From: Heliocidaris erythrogramma
Taxonomy: Eukaryota; Echinodermata; Echinoidea; Camarodonta; Echinometridae
NCBI GenBank assembly: GCA_025617745.1
Contig: CM046863.1
Location: 9,722,935 to 9,786,934, forward strand
Reading direction: 5' to 3'
DNA: 64,000 nucleotides
A program made the translations under genes and the position numbers. The notes beneath the pieces were generated by a model. That model saw nothing but the letters and a program-made list of their open reading frames with translations, was not told the origin of the DNA and did not search any database. Positions 35,200 to 48,620 of the stretch are shown here, one piece after another (within the stretch, counting starts at the first letter, position 1; the number at the start of each line of letters is the position of its first letter).

Positions 35200-37291
35200 A
35201 GGTGATCTGTCGTACATCGACAGATCACCTCTTAATTTCGTCAAGATTTTTCTTCTTTATTATTATTTATTATTATTTATTTATTTTTATTTTTCGCCCA
35301 TTTTCTTGTTACCATGATTTCTCAAAAAGTTCATTCTCAATTTTCTTCAAATTTTCGTCACTGATCAGACATGTTAATGTTAAGATGTGGCATCTTATTC
35401 AAGGTCATCAGGTTATCATGACGTCATCAAGACGCCATTTTGTAAATTTACAAGATCGATTATATCTTCATAATCGATCATCAAAAATCAACTATATTTA
35501 CATCACATAAACTTCACATGACGGGTCATCAGGTCATGTCCTCACAGGTCATCTAGAGGTCAGGACGTACGCGTACGCGCGCGTCAAAATTTTAAAATGC
35601 TCAAAATCACGTAGGATCAAGTCTGCACACGTTTCAGGTCAGTTTGAGCATTTCAAAAATGTCCGTGCGTAAGCGTCCGCGCGCGCGTTTTACGCGCGCA
35701 CAAATCGTAAATAACGTTAGAACGCTGTTTTTTTTATTGATTTGCAATCCTGACACTTTTCTTCATCATTTCCATCAATTTGAATCAATTTCAATCAATA
35801 ATAAGGTCGTACGGGCGCGTCAAAGTTCGAAATCCGTGCGCGCGTCTATGGCGAAAATAACGTAAAAACGTGCAAAAACATGCCTCTACAAAATTCATTG
35901 TAGCTCGTTAGATAGTCCGTTGACCCCAAATTTTTTGTCATCATCAGGTAGGGTATGAATCATAGATTTCATTTCATGTATCATTTCATCCATATAAACA
36001 TTATGACGTCATCAAAATGGCACCAGAAGTCAAAATTTCCATTTTTCATGTTTTGACGTCATCACATTTATGCAAATTTGGCTCTAGATTCGTAATTATT
36101 GGTCGTTTTTCGCCCAGATTTTGATATGTTATAGCTGCAACAATTCTCTACGAGACATCTTGCCACCATTATTCATTTTGATGACGTCATCACACTGAAA
36201 TCTTCAATTAAAGACGACATGTCAAATTTTTCCCTATTTGCGTGTTATGTCTATGGAAGATGATTTTTTTTCGAATCATGAATCTACATGACATCGTTCT
36301 CTGAGCAGTATCTCAGTTATTTTTGGTCTATTTCCTTCCAGATTTTAATATGTTGTAGCTGAGACTATAAGCTTTTATTAGTAAGCCCTCCAATTTTTGA
36401 TCAGATGTCGGGATCATGCCCAATTTTTCAGTACCAAATGGGATTTGAGAATCACGTTTTTCGTTTACGTGTTATCTCTATGGGAAATATTTTGGTCTAT
36501 CGGTAAAGCACATGACTACCATGGTCAAGGTACCTGGTTCGATCCCCGGGGCCGATTTTTTTTTTTTTTTTTTTTTGCTTCTTTTTACTTGTCATTTTAC
36601 CATCCTCTACGACTATTATAACATAAACAATCACAAACCAAGTAATAAAATGCCTTATTTTGCATGTTATGTCTATTGCAAAGTGCTGTGCAGTGGTTTA
36701 TGTATATCCCTATGGAAAATCTGTTTCACTGACGTGTATTAAAGCTATCCTACAATATCATTAGTCCTATTAGATATCACAATTTCTCAAAATTGGCTTA
36801 GTCAATTATCTTAATTATCTTATTGTGACGTCATCTAGACGCCATTTTCTACAAATCAACTTATAGTCGTATCTTCATAACGAAATGTGATTTCTCGTTC
36901 ATATTTGGCATGGTTAACGTCACTGTCATTGCAGTCATGATCCTTACCATTATCCCCATCATTATCATCATTATCATTATCATCATTATATCATCAATCA
37001 TCTTCAAAATCACCAACACCATAATCATCATGAATATCATTATCATCACTATCATTATATTATCATCTTCATCATCATCACCATTATCATCATCACCGTA
37101 ATCTTTTTACAATGACCGTTTCACACATTTTGCTACATTCCTGTCCTCGAGAAGCATCTCCATTCATGGCATTCTTGACTTCCTATCTTCAGTTTAGCAT
37201 TTCCCCATTATTATGATCATCCTGATTACAATCATGATCGTACAAAGTGAAAGACAGATCACCTAATTCGTCATGACGAATTAAACTCTAG
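35200..37291 (+). mobile_element. Helitron/Helentron-like family A element, copy 3
   Basis: Complete copy of 2092 bp. The 5' hairpin pairs AGGTGATCTGTCG with CGACAGATCACCT (35200..35230). The 3' end has GACAGATCACCT (37253..37264), the perfect palindrome AATTCGTCATGACGAATT (37265..37282) and CTAG (37288..37291) before a T run. The two subterminal repeats share the change GGTC to GATC seen against copies 1 and 2. The body aligns with copy 1 throughout but the tRNA-like segment (about 36500..36555) has a different central arm. (ATC)n spans 36950..37100. Confidence 0.68.
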
Positions 37292-38640
37292 TTTTTTTTT
37301 ATTTTCTTGTAATCTATTTTGTTATGCACGTACATGTAATTATGCCCCATATTTTTTTTACTGCGATTACAATCACAGAATGTAAAAATATTCTCTTTCA
37401 GTACCCAACATGCATAAACATCGCCTGTACAATTCAAGTCCGAACATGTCTTAAAATGTCAGAGGCCAAAACAAAAAACACACGTAGAGAGTCTCGCTGT
37501 ATAGGACGTTCTCAAAGAAAATTCCTCTTTTCCCAGAAAATGGATCAAATTATATAAAAAGAAGAAAAAGAAAAAGATGTTTTTGTTTGTTTATCAATGG
37601 CTGAATTGTGAACCTGTTAGAAGTCAAGTAGTAAACTCTACAATTATTCTTTAGTTGTTGAAAGATCTACATGTACATTTATGTTTTGGTGTTGCGCATT
37701 CTGGAAGTACACTCTAGTAATGTTCTTAACAAAATTCACTTAACGTAACTCAACATCAAATTTGAGATACTTGTACATGTATTATGTGGCCAAGGATTTT
37801 GCTTTTTATAACTAAAATGAAATGTTTTTTTTATACCCATGGATATACATGCAGCCGAATCTTATGATATACTAGTACTTCTGTTTCCCTGTTCAAATTT
37901 CTCCTTGACATTATTAAAAGGACTTGTGAAGTTCCTAATTTAGAACTGTTGCCTGGATGAGTTTTAATGGCGATTGTTTCATCGTTAATCCGCCCACAGC
38001 TTCCCCCAGAAATAGAATCCAAGCCACTTGATTTCTAATTTCACTTTCAGTGTTTCTCAACATAAAAACAAATTGATCTAAATTAAGGAATTTAAACTGA
38101 TAGTACAGAGTGCTCGTAATGTATTTACATGTAGACATGTACCATAGTGCAAAAGGATTTAAATATAGCTATATAAATTCATGTATTTCCATAGAACATA
38201 AACAATATTGTTATAATATGTACAAAGCAGAAAGTAAACATGGATACAATGTCAGGAAGATGATTATATTTTTAAAATGTAATTTAAAAGTACCAAAAAC
38301 ATCAGTATACATTGTAAAAACAAAATCGTGAAATGAAAAACAAATTAACTTGAAACTTGAGAATTAAAGTAATTAAACATTACATTATATGGAATAACAA
38401 ATTATAAAAATAGAGTACAGTCATGTACATACGGCATTGGCGAAGGACAAAGACCTGTATACATGTACATGTGTCTGAGGGCAATCTTTAATGAGATTGA
38501 GGTAGAAAAATATATTAAAAATGACAAATCATGGAGAGAATGGCAAACCATTTAAAAACATTGCAAGGTAATTATACATGTACATGGTAAATTGTGAATG
38601 ATCAAATTCATTATTTTGAGATTGAGAGAGAATAAGTATG

Positions 38641-38683
38641 TGTAGCTGCAGTACATTGTAAGTGAAGTCTGCTTCCCCCCCCC

Positions 38684-38715
<32 letters not shown>

Positions 38716-39030
38716 GAAAAAAGAAAAGAAGAAGAACAAGAACAAGAAGGGGAAGAAGGAGGAGGAGGAGAAGGAAGAGGAAGAAGAAGTTTCCCCAAAT
38801 TAATATCATACCTGTAAAGAGCTTTAATAGGGTCTCTTCTATCAATTGACACCAAAAGTCTGACAGTATGTTACTTTAAACAAAAGCCATTTTTGTAATA
38901 AGATGCAAACTCCAGACTTGACAAGAATTGGTATATGTTCTGGTTGGTATCAGCAAAGCATTTTTTTGGGGGGGGGGGGGGCAGGGGCACTGTAGAATGA
39001 ATTCTAGAAAGACATCACAGACATTTAGGG
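38641..39030. repeat. C run, purine tract and G run
   Basis: C-rich run 38675..38705, A run, then GAAGAAG/GGAGGA-rich sequence to about 38790. A G run lies at 38968..38980. Open frames across it are artefacts. Confidence 0.8.
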
Positions 39031-39309
39031 AGAGAAAGAAGAAGAAAAAAAAAATGAGCAATGTAGCAATAAATATGATGAATGCTTGTGATTGCAATAC
39101 AGTTTGCTATTCTCATATTGCAGATAAGAGTAGAAAAACAGAACAAAACAGGTGCAATAACATCAAATCCAGTTTGCATACATTATTTGTTGCTATGTCC
39201 GGCAAGCTTTCAGGTTGTCAAGAACAACCTTTGTTTGAAAGGTATACATGTATAAAATTTGCATACACTACCGAAGCGGCCTATTGTATATTCAATATTC
39301 AATGTTTTT

Positions 39310-39770
39310 TTGATTATTAGGAATCTAATGAATATTCAGTGCTCTGTGATTTTAGAATCAAAGGAAAATTGCATGCCCTTTTCAATGATTGAGAATCAAA
39401 TTGATAGTCGAAGGTTCTTTGGATGATTGAGATCCAAATAAGATACTCAAAGCCCAATATGAATACTCACCTCTCTTTCTAGTGACTGGCAACAAGATGA
39501 ATATTCATTGAATATTATGAATATTCATTGCATATTTTCATTATTTGAATCGTAATGAATTTTTTCTTTTCTGTCTGTGACTGAACCATATGGATTTCCA
39601 GTGCTGTTCCAGGTGACTTGGAATGCAACAGCCTTACGTATAAAATGATTCAGAACCTATGAATATTCATTGTATTTTAATTTCCATTGATTCGAACTAA
39701 GAAATGAATATTCAGCGCAGTTTCAAGTGCTTGAGAATGAAATGAATATTCAGTGTTTATATTTCTCTAA
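39310..39770 (+). repeat. repeated ATGAATATTCAKTG words
   Basis: AATGAATATTCAGTG or ATTCATTG variants occur at about 39327, 39497, 39519, 39659, 39704 and 39741, near words such as GATTGAGAATCAAA. This looks like a worn tandem repeat. Confidence 0.55.
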
Positions 39771-40230
39771 TAATTTTTTATGTAAGGATACTGTATGCAG
39801 TAGAAGAGCATTCCACAATAATGAATGGAAAATAATATACACCCTATATAGTAAAGACACCCTATAACATGATCAAGCAAAGCTACACACGCTGGTCATA
39901 CGATTTCCACTTTCTTCGTACTCAGCTTGCGCTGTCTGCCTTCGTAGTCTATACAGAACATGTGTACATAACAGAACCACCTGCCTGGGAACTGCATGCA
40001 GGCAGTAGATTCAGCGAGATAGCGCTGGTAGCAAGGTTCGTACGCAACCCGGGCTGTCTTAAAAATAGACTGAACCTTGCGTGACTCTGCTTCTTGAATA
40101 AAATCACACAGCGACAGCCACCCAGACTGTTCTCACTATAGCGCTAATACGTTTATACGGCAGACCATTTTTACTGATATGACATAGTGTTCTAACTGTA
40201 GCCCATATACATGTACATATATCCGAGACA

Positions 40231-40470
40231 TTCTCACTACGGCTCTATACATATAATACCTTAGATCATTCTCACTACGGCTCTATACATATAATACCTT
40301 AGATCATTCTCACTACGGCTCTATACATATAATACCTTAGATCATTCTCACTACGGCTCTATACATACATAATACCTTAGATCATTCTCACTACGGCTAG
40401 ATATAATACCTTAGATCATTCTCACTACGGCTCTATACATATATAATACCTTAGATCATTCTCACTACAG
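40231..40470 (+). repeat. tandem minisatellite, 38-42-bp unit, about 6-7 copies
   Basis: The unit is TTCTCACTACGGCTCTATAC followed by ATATAATACCTTAGATCA. It is near-identical in most copies, with small indels in the ATATA part and one copy lacking CTCTAC. No spacers separate the units. Confidence 0.92.
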
Positions 40471-40677
40471 GTCTTTTATTGTACATGTATGTTCATACAT
40501 GGACAGTTCTTACTGCAGTTCTTAAACATTTGTCCCTGAGACCGTTCTTGCTAAGAAGTGGAAATCCCCTTTGTGGGGGAATCATATTAGGGGCCACATC
40601 GTTTTGAGTAAAATTCAATTCAATAATTATTATAAGACTATAATTCAACCTCTGCTTTGGAGTATATTCCTCTTCAT

Positions 40678-40816
40678 GGGCCCTGTTTCATAAAACTTGT
40701 TATCAGTAACAACTGCCACATTTCTATGACAAATTTGCTCTCAGATTCAAGGATTTCAGTAGCTTACAGTGATTATTGTAACTTGTTATTGATAACAAGT
40801 TTTATGAAACGGGCCC
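40678..40816. mobile_element. MITE, GGGCCCTGTTTCATAAAAC family, 139 bp
   Basis: Inverted ends GGGCCCTGTTTCATAAAAC and GTTTTATGAAACGGGCCC, with TTGTTATCAGTAAC and TTGTTATTGATAAC next to them. Same family as 30800..30933, opposite internal orientation. Confidence 0.85.
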
Positions 40817-41879
40817 ATGGACTGGATTCCTCTATATGGAGTAGATTCAACTCCAGAGGAATTGATCCCTCAATATGACTCCCCTACCATGCCGTGGGCG
40901 GCAAATCCCACCCAAAATTTTGAGTTTTGAACATTTTGTTTAGGCTCAGAATGGCTTGAAAATTCTTCCTCATACAGAAACCTGTGCCATCAGTATAATG
41001 TTTATTCTTAATATGCAATATAACTTTGCCCAGTTTGCTCAAGAAAATACTTGTTGAAAGTAAATATCTAACCCTTGAAAATTCATTTTTGACATTTGCT
41101 CAAAAGTCTGGTGGCATGGAAGGGGTTAAATTAGTGGGTTTTGCACTCCTCTGCATTAAGAGAATACAACTCTTAAATGCTCCAGACCTTTCTCACAACA
41201 GTTCTTTCATTGTGTTTGTCTCCCAGACCATTCTCATTATTAAAAGATGTTTTACTTTTATAGCACAGACCATGCCCCACTACAACTCTCAAATATTCAA
41301 TATTAAACTGAGACTGTTCTCACTGCAGCTTTAAATACGTTCATACCCTGTAATTGCAGTACATGCACTTCCCCCATTTGGTTAGTGCCATGTCAATTTA
41401 ATCAAGCTTAGCTATAGTGTTGTTATGCTGTATAGTGAACCCTCTTCTTGAAGTGCCATCAACACTCAATGTTATTTAGATAGATATCTGGTGGGCATCT
41501 TAACTCTGAGAGTAAATTTGAGAAATTTCTGGTGATTTTGCACTTGTGTCTAGGCGCCCATACTGAATTTGAATGTGTGTCCAATTCATCTAATGTCTCC
41601 ATCTGTAGCATGGATACTTGTTCAACAGCAACAACAATGGTAACATAAATAATGTAAATAATGATGACAAGAACAACAAACACATGAACCAGATCCTAAA
41701 AGATGAACTCAAATTTGGAAATCTTATCTTGAAATGTGTGTAAGATCCTACTTTTGCTTGTTTTGCAAAAGTTGGCAGATTTTCCAGATAAATGAAGGAT
41801 TATAGGGACCACAAATTACATATTCTAATGTACCCTCTCATTGGTTCCCTAATCAAAGTTGAAAGAAGCGATCAACTTA

Positions 41880-44330
41880 AAATTCCCTCTTGGATAGACC
41901 CTCTCACCCATGCTTTGAATTTGAAAGAATGTAAGTATTAAATAAAAATAAATACATAGTAATTAGAACCATCTGAAAACTGCTAATGATTCCCAGTTTG
42001 TCTCATATGATATGTCTTCACTCTTCTATCCATTTATTTTATCCATTTATTTTATCCAAACAAAATTTCTTGATATTACTCATCCTTTCATGCATCACTA
42101 CCATTATTACATGGTCAAAACCTGAAATTGTTCATTTTGGGATGGAAGAAATGGATGAAAGATATTTTTTTTTCTTTGTATGTTTTATTAAAACAAATCG
42201 GAGAATCACATATTTACAAAATTCAATAAATTAGAAAAAAAAAACCAAAACAAAATAAATAAACAGGGAAGGGAGACAAATGGGGGTATATACAGAAATA
42301 AAATATGAGGCAGCAAAACATGGATGAAAGATGTCATACTGGGCCCCATTTCATAAAACTTATCATTAACAAGTTACAATAAGTGTTATAAGCTACTGAA
42401 AATATTGAATTTGATAATTAATACACAGGTGTAATTGTAAATAACAACTTACAAAATCCCCCTTGGTCATATCCCCTAATAGTTGAAAGTGTTAATAACA
42501 GAGCATAAGTCAAAATTACCTAAGAACACATACATGTGGCATAAACGTTCGACCCAAACACAAACAGCTATTTCTTGTCATATTTCGAATATGAGGGCAT
42601 TTGAAGAGCAGTCCTTTTCAAGGAACATTTCTGTGATGTTCTTCCAAACTGAAATGAAATGAATGAGAAAGCTCACAAACTATTTGTTCACCTTTCCCAG
42701 AACTCAACCTTCTCTTTAAACCCTGTCAGGACCAAAGTCAACAACACTATGTACAAAGTGAATAGTATTTTAGTCTTGTGGTAACAAGAGGGTTAAATCA
42801 TGTATTTTAATAGCAGAGAGTTAAAAGCCTTCCAGCTTTGGACAGACAATGTGTATATAATTCACATTTCCATTTTTGCAATACCCTCTCGTTTATGCAT
42901 AAACTTTTGCAGAATTTTCGTTGAAAAGTCAAAATGAAAACAACTTGAGAACACACAATGCACATCTGTACTTGTAAATAACCACTCAGCCCTCCCTCTT
43001 GGCTAGACCCTCTCATTATTAAAATGCATTTCAGTGGAAAGGAATACTGTAAATACATATTTAAAAAAAAAAATTGAACAACATTGGAACATATCATCCT
43101 CTAGGATCTAGACCTTGTCGTCATATAAAATGCATTATACTTGAAATAGTTTTAATTCTATTGTCAACATCTAAACAGCGTAAAACACATTTACAATTCA
43201 CAATTCTCTCTTTTACTAGAAACTCTTAATATTTCTGCATTAATTTAAAAAACTGGAAAAAAAAATAAATAAAATGACCTGGGAACTCACAATGCCAGCT
43301 AGGAGCATGAAGGATGTTACCTCATAGCATGTGACACTGAGAATTTATTAATATATATATATTTATTTATTTATTTGTCTTTTTTACCCACGGTAGCCTC
43401 GTCAGTGATTAAAACACTTGTCCTTTTATATGGTTCTGCACACAAAACATACATTGAAATATAACATAATGCATGAATAAGAAATGATACAATGTAAACT
43501 TTGAAACAATTGAAACAAGGAACATCAACAAGTGAAACATAAAAACAAGTAAGTATGAATCATCTAGTCTGAATTAAATGCACTTGTGGATCTGAAGAGA
43601 CAGTGGCTAGTTGTACCTAACAATTCTATCTTGAATTAAAGTTCAAAAAGGATGTGCAAATTTGAAAGGAAAGTCATCATTTGAAACAACTTGAGAACAC
43701 AATGCAAGAAGTGTACTTGAAAATAAAATCTGATAACTCCCACTAGGATAGGCCTGCTCATTTATGCATTAAAGGCCATTGACTTTTAGTTGAAATAATT
43801 TTTGTTAATGTCCAGATTTCAAAAAATCTGTTAAAAAAAAAAATCCATGCATACAATACTCAGTGTACTCGTAAATAACAACTCTTTCCCCCCTCCCTAC
43901 TAGACCCTCATATTGATGCATTAACATTGAAAGAATTTCAGTTTTGAAAGACAAGCCAAAAATGCAGATAGTTTGAGTCAATGTAATGCACATGTACAAT
44001 TCCCAGCTGGCTATTAAAACCCTCTCATTAAAAATTGAAAGAATTTTAATTCTGAAATCCGAATATACACAACTTGAAAACACATTATGCAACTCAAATT
44101 GCCCTCATGGCTAGAAGCTCTCATTCCATCACTTCAGTGTTAGAAGGGGATAGCGCTCATTGACATTACATGTACATGGCCGTTAACCCCTTTTTACACT
44201 GATGCAACGATTTATGCATTAAAGTTGAAAGAATTGTACTTCTAAAATAAAAATCTAAACAACTTAAAAACACATAATACAACTCACTATTCCCTCTTGG
44301 CTGGACCCTCTTATTTATGCATTAAAGAAT
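41880..44330 (+). repeat. degenerate satellite-like field around a CCCTCTTGGCTAGACCCTCTC motif
   Basis: Variants of CCCTCTTGGCTAGACCCTC followed by TCATTTATGCATTAAA recur near 41884, 42457, 42992, 43202, 43738, 43888, 44006, 44099 and 44288. Each is usually preceded by AACAACTTGAGAACACA and ATGCAnnTnTACTTGTAAAT. Spacing varies between about 90 and 200 bp among adjacent copies. The field contains a truncated MITE (42341..42420) and the inverted dispersed repeat (42590..42720). No gene seen. Confidence 0.7.
42341..42420 (+). mobile_element. truncated MITE, GGGCCC family
   Basis: GGGCCCCATTTCATAAAAC, then AACAAGTTACAATAAGTG and TTATAAGCTACTGAAAAT match the left half of the element at 30800. The right end is gone. 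Confidence 0.65.
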
Positions 44331-44369
44331 TCTATCCTCACTTCATCTTCTAGAGGAATCATCCCTCTA

Positions 44370-44665
44370 AAGATCACTGCATTTATGAGAAAGAGAAAGA
44401 GAGAGAGAGAGAGAGATAGAGAGAACAAAAGAAAGAAACAGAGAGAGGGGGTAATTTCAGCCCTCTAAAGATCAGTGCATTTATGAGAAAGAGAGAAAAA
44501 AAGAGAGAAAGAATGAGAAAGGGGAGGGGGTAATTTCAACCCTCTAAAGATCACATTTATGAGAAAGAGAGAGAAAGAGAAATAGAGAGTGAGAAAAAAG
44601 AGAGAGAGGGGGTAATTCCAGCCCTCTAAAGATCACTACGTTTAAGAGACAGAGATCAAGAGAGA
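44370..44665 (+). repeat. four tandem copies, 80-110-bp unit with GA blocks
   Basis: CCCTCTAAAGATCA, TTTATGAGAAAGAG and a GA-rich block followed by GGGGTAATTTCA recur four times (near 44371, 44460, 44540 and 44622). Confidence 0.85.
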
Positions 44666-45779
44666 GCGTAATTTCAGTCAGCTAGGCAGTATCAGCAGTA
44701 GATATGAACTCTCCCTGACCCCTACATGTCATGAATCTATAATGCCATGCCCGGGAGCACAGAAAAAGAACTTGCAGCTCGCCAGCATTTAATACACGTG
44801 CGCAGGAGCAACTAACTACATGTGTACATGTAGCTTCTTCATCTCATTGTTTCTTTACATTCATGGCCTAATGCATAACATTAATCCGTCAGTGACAACA
44901 AAAATATCCATCACATCCACAAAATGTACAGTAACTGACTACACTCTACTTGTGTGTAGTTCATGCGCTTGTGATGGTGAAAGTGTTTCATATATATATG
45001 AAAAAAAGGAAACGAAGCTCGTTTTTTTTTTCTTTTTCTAGATGTGCCTAAAAAGGTCATTTTCCCTCATTGTTTTCAAAGCTAATGTATGTATGTTCAA
45101 TATTCATCTCTATTTAACTCTCAAAACTATTTTGAAAAATTAAATATGGATGGTGCAATTACATGTACGTACATCTACCTGTTTTAACTGCAAGTGTTAA
45201 GAGGTGATAATTAGGAGTTTTTCAGCTCATGGCTTTTCACCTTTGTAGATTTTAGAGAGTGTGTGTTCATAAGAGAGGTTATTCATCATCTGTACAAACG
45301 AGTTCTGCTGTGCCGCATCAGTTTGTGTGTGTGTTTGTGTGTGTGTGGAAATACATGTAGTAGCTGATAGGTTCAGACGGTCTCTTCTATCAGTAGATTT
45401 TTATTTGTGTTGTTGCACATGTGTAATGGTAGCCGAAGCTCTGCTTTATTACTGCCAATCATAGCTACGGAGGCCCTGCAAATGTTGGTAATCCACAAGC
45501 AGTATTCTCCAGTAAGTCACTCCCCATCCGTTTTCCTTAATTTACGAGTGAAGAGGATAGGTTTCAGCTACTTTCGCAATTTTAAACAACAGCCAGTGAT
45601 TAAGGTTGAACGAAAGGACCATTTTTTTTTTCTCTCTCCTTTTTTTGTCATTTGTCTTTCTTGAGAAAATGTGTAGTGTCGAGTGAGCTTGTACCAAACA
45701 TGTGAATGAACTCAAAAGTAACTTCTCGTGAAATCTCTCTCCCACCTTTTTATATTCATTGATCTAATGATTTCTTAAT

Positions 45780-46480
45780 TACTTTTGTGTGAACATATTA
45801 AAGCTTCTGAAGCCTTTAAAAGGATAGGGAGAAGACTTACATATATATCAGAGAAGTATCTTGTGTAAATCCCAGTAAAGAAATATATATACGTTTATTG
45901 AATAGTTTTAACCTTTGTGTGAACAGGAAAATAGTACCTGATGATGAGGAAGCCATAGTGTAAACAGAGCATTCTCACATGTAGAACCCTATATTAAATC
46001 GCCATAGATCTTATAATCTTATTTGAGCACGTCTTGTGCGCAGTTACATGTGTAACACAGTTTTTAATGACTTGTGTGTGAACACGCTCTCGTTAAGCAA
46101 TTGATTGGGTAAGTGATAAGCATTTAGAATTTGTAGCATCAACAAAGCGTGTTCACATTTATCTGATATTCTTACAGATCAGGTCCTTACAAAACAGCCT
46201 TTGTAAGAACATGCTCCCATTAATTGATCTAATATAAAAAGGGATAAGAATAAATAAATGTGTAATAACTCATTCTATCAAACATGTAAATACCTCTATG
46301 TATGAACACACTCTCTTTGATCTTTTCATATGGAATAGGACAGGAATTTAAGATGTGTAGTCAGTTAAACCCATTCTTAACTACCACTGTATGAACATGC
46401 TCTCATTAATCCATTGATTTTGTAATGGACGATAATTACACATGAGAATATATTGTGTGGACAAAGCATGTTCACACCGA
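45780..46480 (+). repeat. degenerate repeat around TGTGAACAnnCTC and ATTAATTGATCTAAT words
   Basis: Words like TGTGTGAACA, GCTCTCATTAAT, TTGATTTTGTAA and GATAAGAAT recur about every 100-150 bp (near 45790, 45920, 46078, 46210, 46310 and 46392). Old tandem array, no coding potential. Confidence 0.5.
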
Positions 46481-46979
46481 CGTCCGGTGACCATCTGTTG
46501 AACCGGCCTCGGCAGCCATAGGTCTGAGGCACGTACATTTTATGGAAAGGCCAACCACCTTCCACTTTGAGGGAGCACCAACGAGCATCTAGGCATTACC
46601 CTAGGCGATCCATTCCAACTTTCGTTCGTTTGTTAAGCACCCATCGCTCTGCCGTGCTCTCTCTCCTCCGCGCATCCCACCCTGCTGTCTAGGCCGGTGT
46701 CCTCTGCTTGAACCCTTGTGCTTGTCAGGGGATATTTATGTAATATATGCCTTTTTTCTCTCTCTTTCCTCCTCATGTCGTCTACTGGTGGAGACTGTAT
46801 ATAAGATAGTACCGAGTGTGTGGATGTGTAGATGTGTGTGTGTGTGTGTGGGAAAATGCATTGGTGGGTTTCCTACATTGTAGGTGTGTTTTGTATTGAG
46901 TGCTGGCGAGTGAGTGTGTGTGTGTGTGTGTGGGTTACATTTTACATAAAAATAGCAGACGGACTTTGCCTGGATAGAG

Positions 46980-47560
46980 AAAGTGTATGAGTCTCCATCT
47001 CTCTCTCTCTATTTTTCTCTCCGGTTCTCTTATCTCAGTCTCCTTGTTTCTCTTTCTCTTCCTCTCTTTTAAAATGTATATTTGTTATACATATTTATGC
47101 TAGGAGTAGTTTTATAGCATGATACATGTACATGTACACTGGAAGTTTGTGTGTCTATGTCTCTCTTTCTCTCTCCCTCCATCTCTTTTTGTCTGTCGTT
47201 TGTGGAGGAGTAGTTTTATAGTGAGGTGCATTTTAAGTATGTGTGTGTCTAGATCTATTCCCCTCTCTCTCTCTCTCTCTCTCTCTCTGTGTCTCTCTGT
47301 CTCTCTGTCTCTCTCTTTCTCTATCTTTCTAGAAGAGTAGTTTTTATAGTTAGGTGCATTTTAAGTATGTGTGTGTGTAGATTTATCTCTTCCCCTCTCT
47401 CTCTCTCATTCTCTATTTTATAGGATAGTAGTTTCATAGGGTTATACATTCCTTGATCTCTTCCCCTCTCTTTCTCTCTCTCTCTCTCTCTTTCTCTTTC
47501 TCTCTCTCTCTCTCTCTTTCTATTTCTAAAGGAGAGTAGTAGTTTTATAGTGTTATACAT
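46980..47560 (+). repeat. tandem CT-rich units with GTAGTTTTATAG
   Basis: AGGAGTAGTTTTATAG, GGTGCATTTTAAGTATGTG and (CT)n blocks alternate about five times (GTAGTTTTATAG-type words near 47107, 47211, 47337, 47429 and 47538). Confidence 0.8.
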
Positions 47561-47659
47561 TCCTTGATGGTTGCCAGTATTTTTAGAGATGCCTGTGTCT
47601 ATGTACATGGGTTGTTATCTTTCATTCATTCATGTTGGTTCATTCAGAGGTGGGTGAGT

Positions 47660-48620
47660 GACTCCGTAAAATGTCAGCAGGAAATCCGATCCTTATGAAT
47701 ACATTTATAAACATAAAACAACTTGTGAATTGAAACTGTCTTGTTATACTTCTCGTAGCCCTGTGAAGGATTCGTAGCGTAGAACATCTTCTGAATAAAA
47801 CTGTTTTCAACTCTTGTGAATACATTTGTAATGTAAAAGAATTTCTAAGTAAAACTGTTTTTCTGTCCTTGTAAATACAATTACCAACACACACACACTC
47901 AATGAAAAAAAGATCTATCCTCAAGAATACATTTGTTTACTTAAATAAAATGCTTCTGAATCACAGTGTCTGTTTTATCTAGTTCTTATTGATACATTTC
48001 TAAGCATGAAAACAATAAAGCATCCCCCCTTGCTTTTTAATTCATTTATGAACAGTATGTCAAACAACTTATGAATAATACAGTTATTTTTTTTCTATCC
48101 CTGTTAATTTATTTATGTACATACCATGACTTCTGCATAAAACTTCTGTTTCTAATACATTTAGAAAAATAAAACAATTTCTGAATTATATTTTATAAAT
48201 CCTTGTGAATACTTCAGTTTATAAACAGAAGTATGTAACCAACTTATAAATAAAAGTTTGTTTCTATTAATGGGAATATATCTACATGTATGGACATAAA
48301 ACAGCTCATGAATAAAATCAGTCCGTGATATAAAATCCTTATGAATATAAACATAAAACAACTTTTGAATAACATTGTTTTTTATATCCAGTCCTTATGG
48401 ATACATTTATAAATATAAAACTACATCTGGGGAGCGTTTCATCAAGCATTTAGTCGGTGAGTTTTACCGACAACTGTTATAAGCTACTGAAATCCATGCA
48501 TCTGATTGGCTGAGAGCAAATTTGTCAGTAAAAATCACTGACAAAACGCTTGATGAAACGCTCCCCTGAATAAACCTGTTTGTTATACTTCTTGTAGCTT
48601 AATGGCTAAAACACACACAA
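47660..48620 (+). repeat. degenerate tandem array, roughly 60-100-bp unit
   Basis: CCTTATGAATACATTTATAA, ACATAAAACAACTT and TGAATAAAACTGTTT variants recur ten or more times. The array is interrupted by the MITE at 48429..48566, so the MITE inserted into an existing array. Confidence 0.75.
48429..48566. mobile_element. MITE, GGGGAGCGTTTCATCAAG family, 138 bp
   Basis: Same length and ends as 31659..31796. The left arm has several changes (GCATTTAGTCGGTGAGTTTT) while the right arm keeps the family sequence. Confidence 0.88.

Noticed and set aside
40231..40470. Possible CRISPR array from regular 38-bp repeats
   Set aside because: Units abut without unique spacers, and this is intronic animal DNA; it is a minisatellite.
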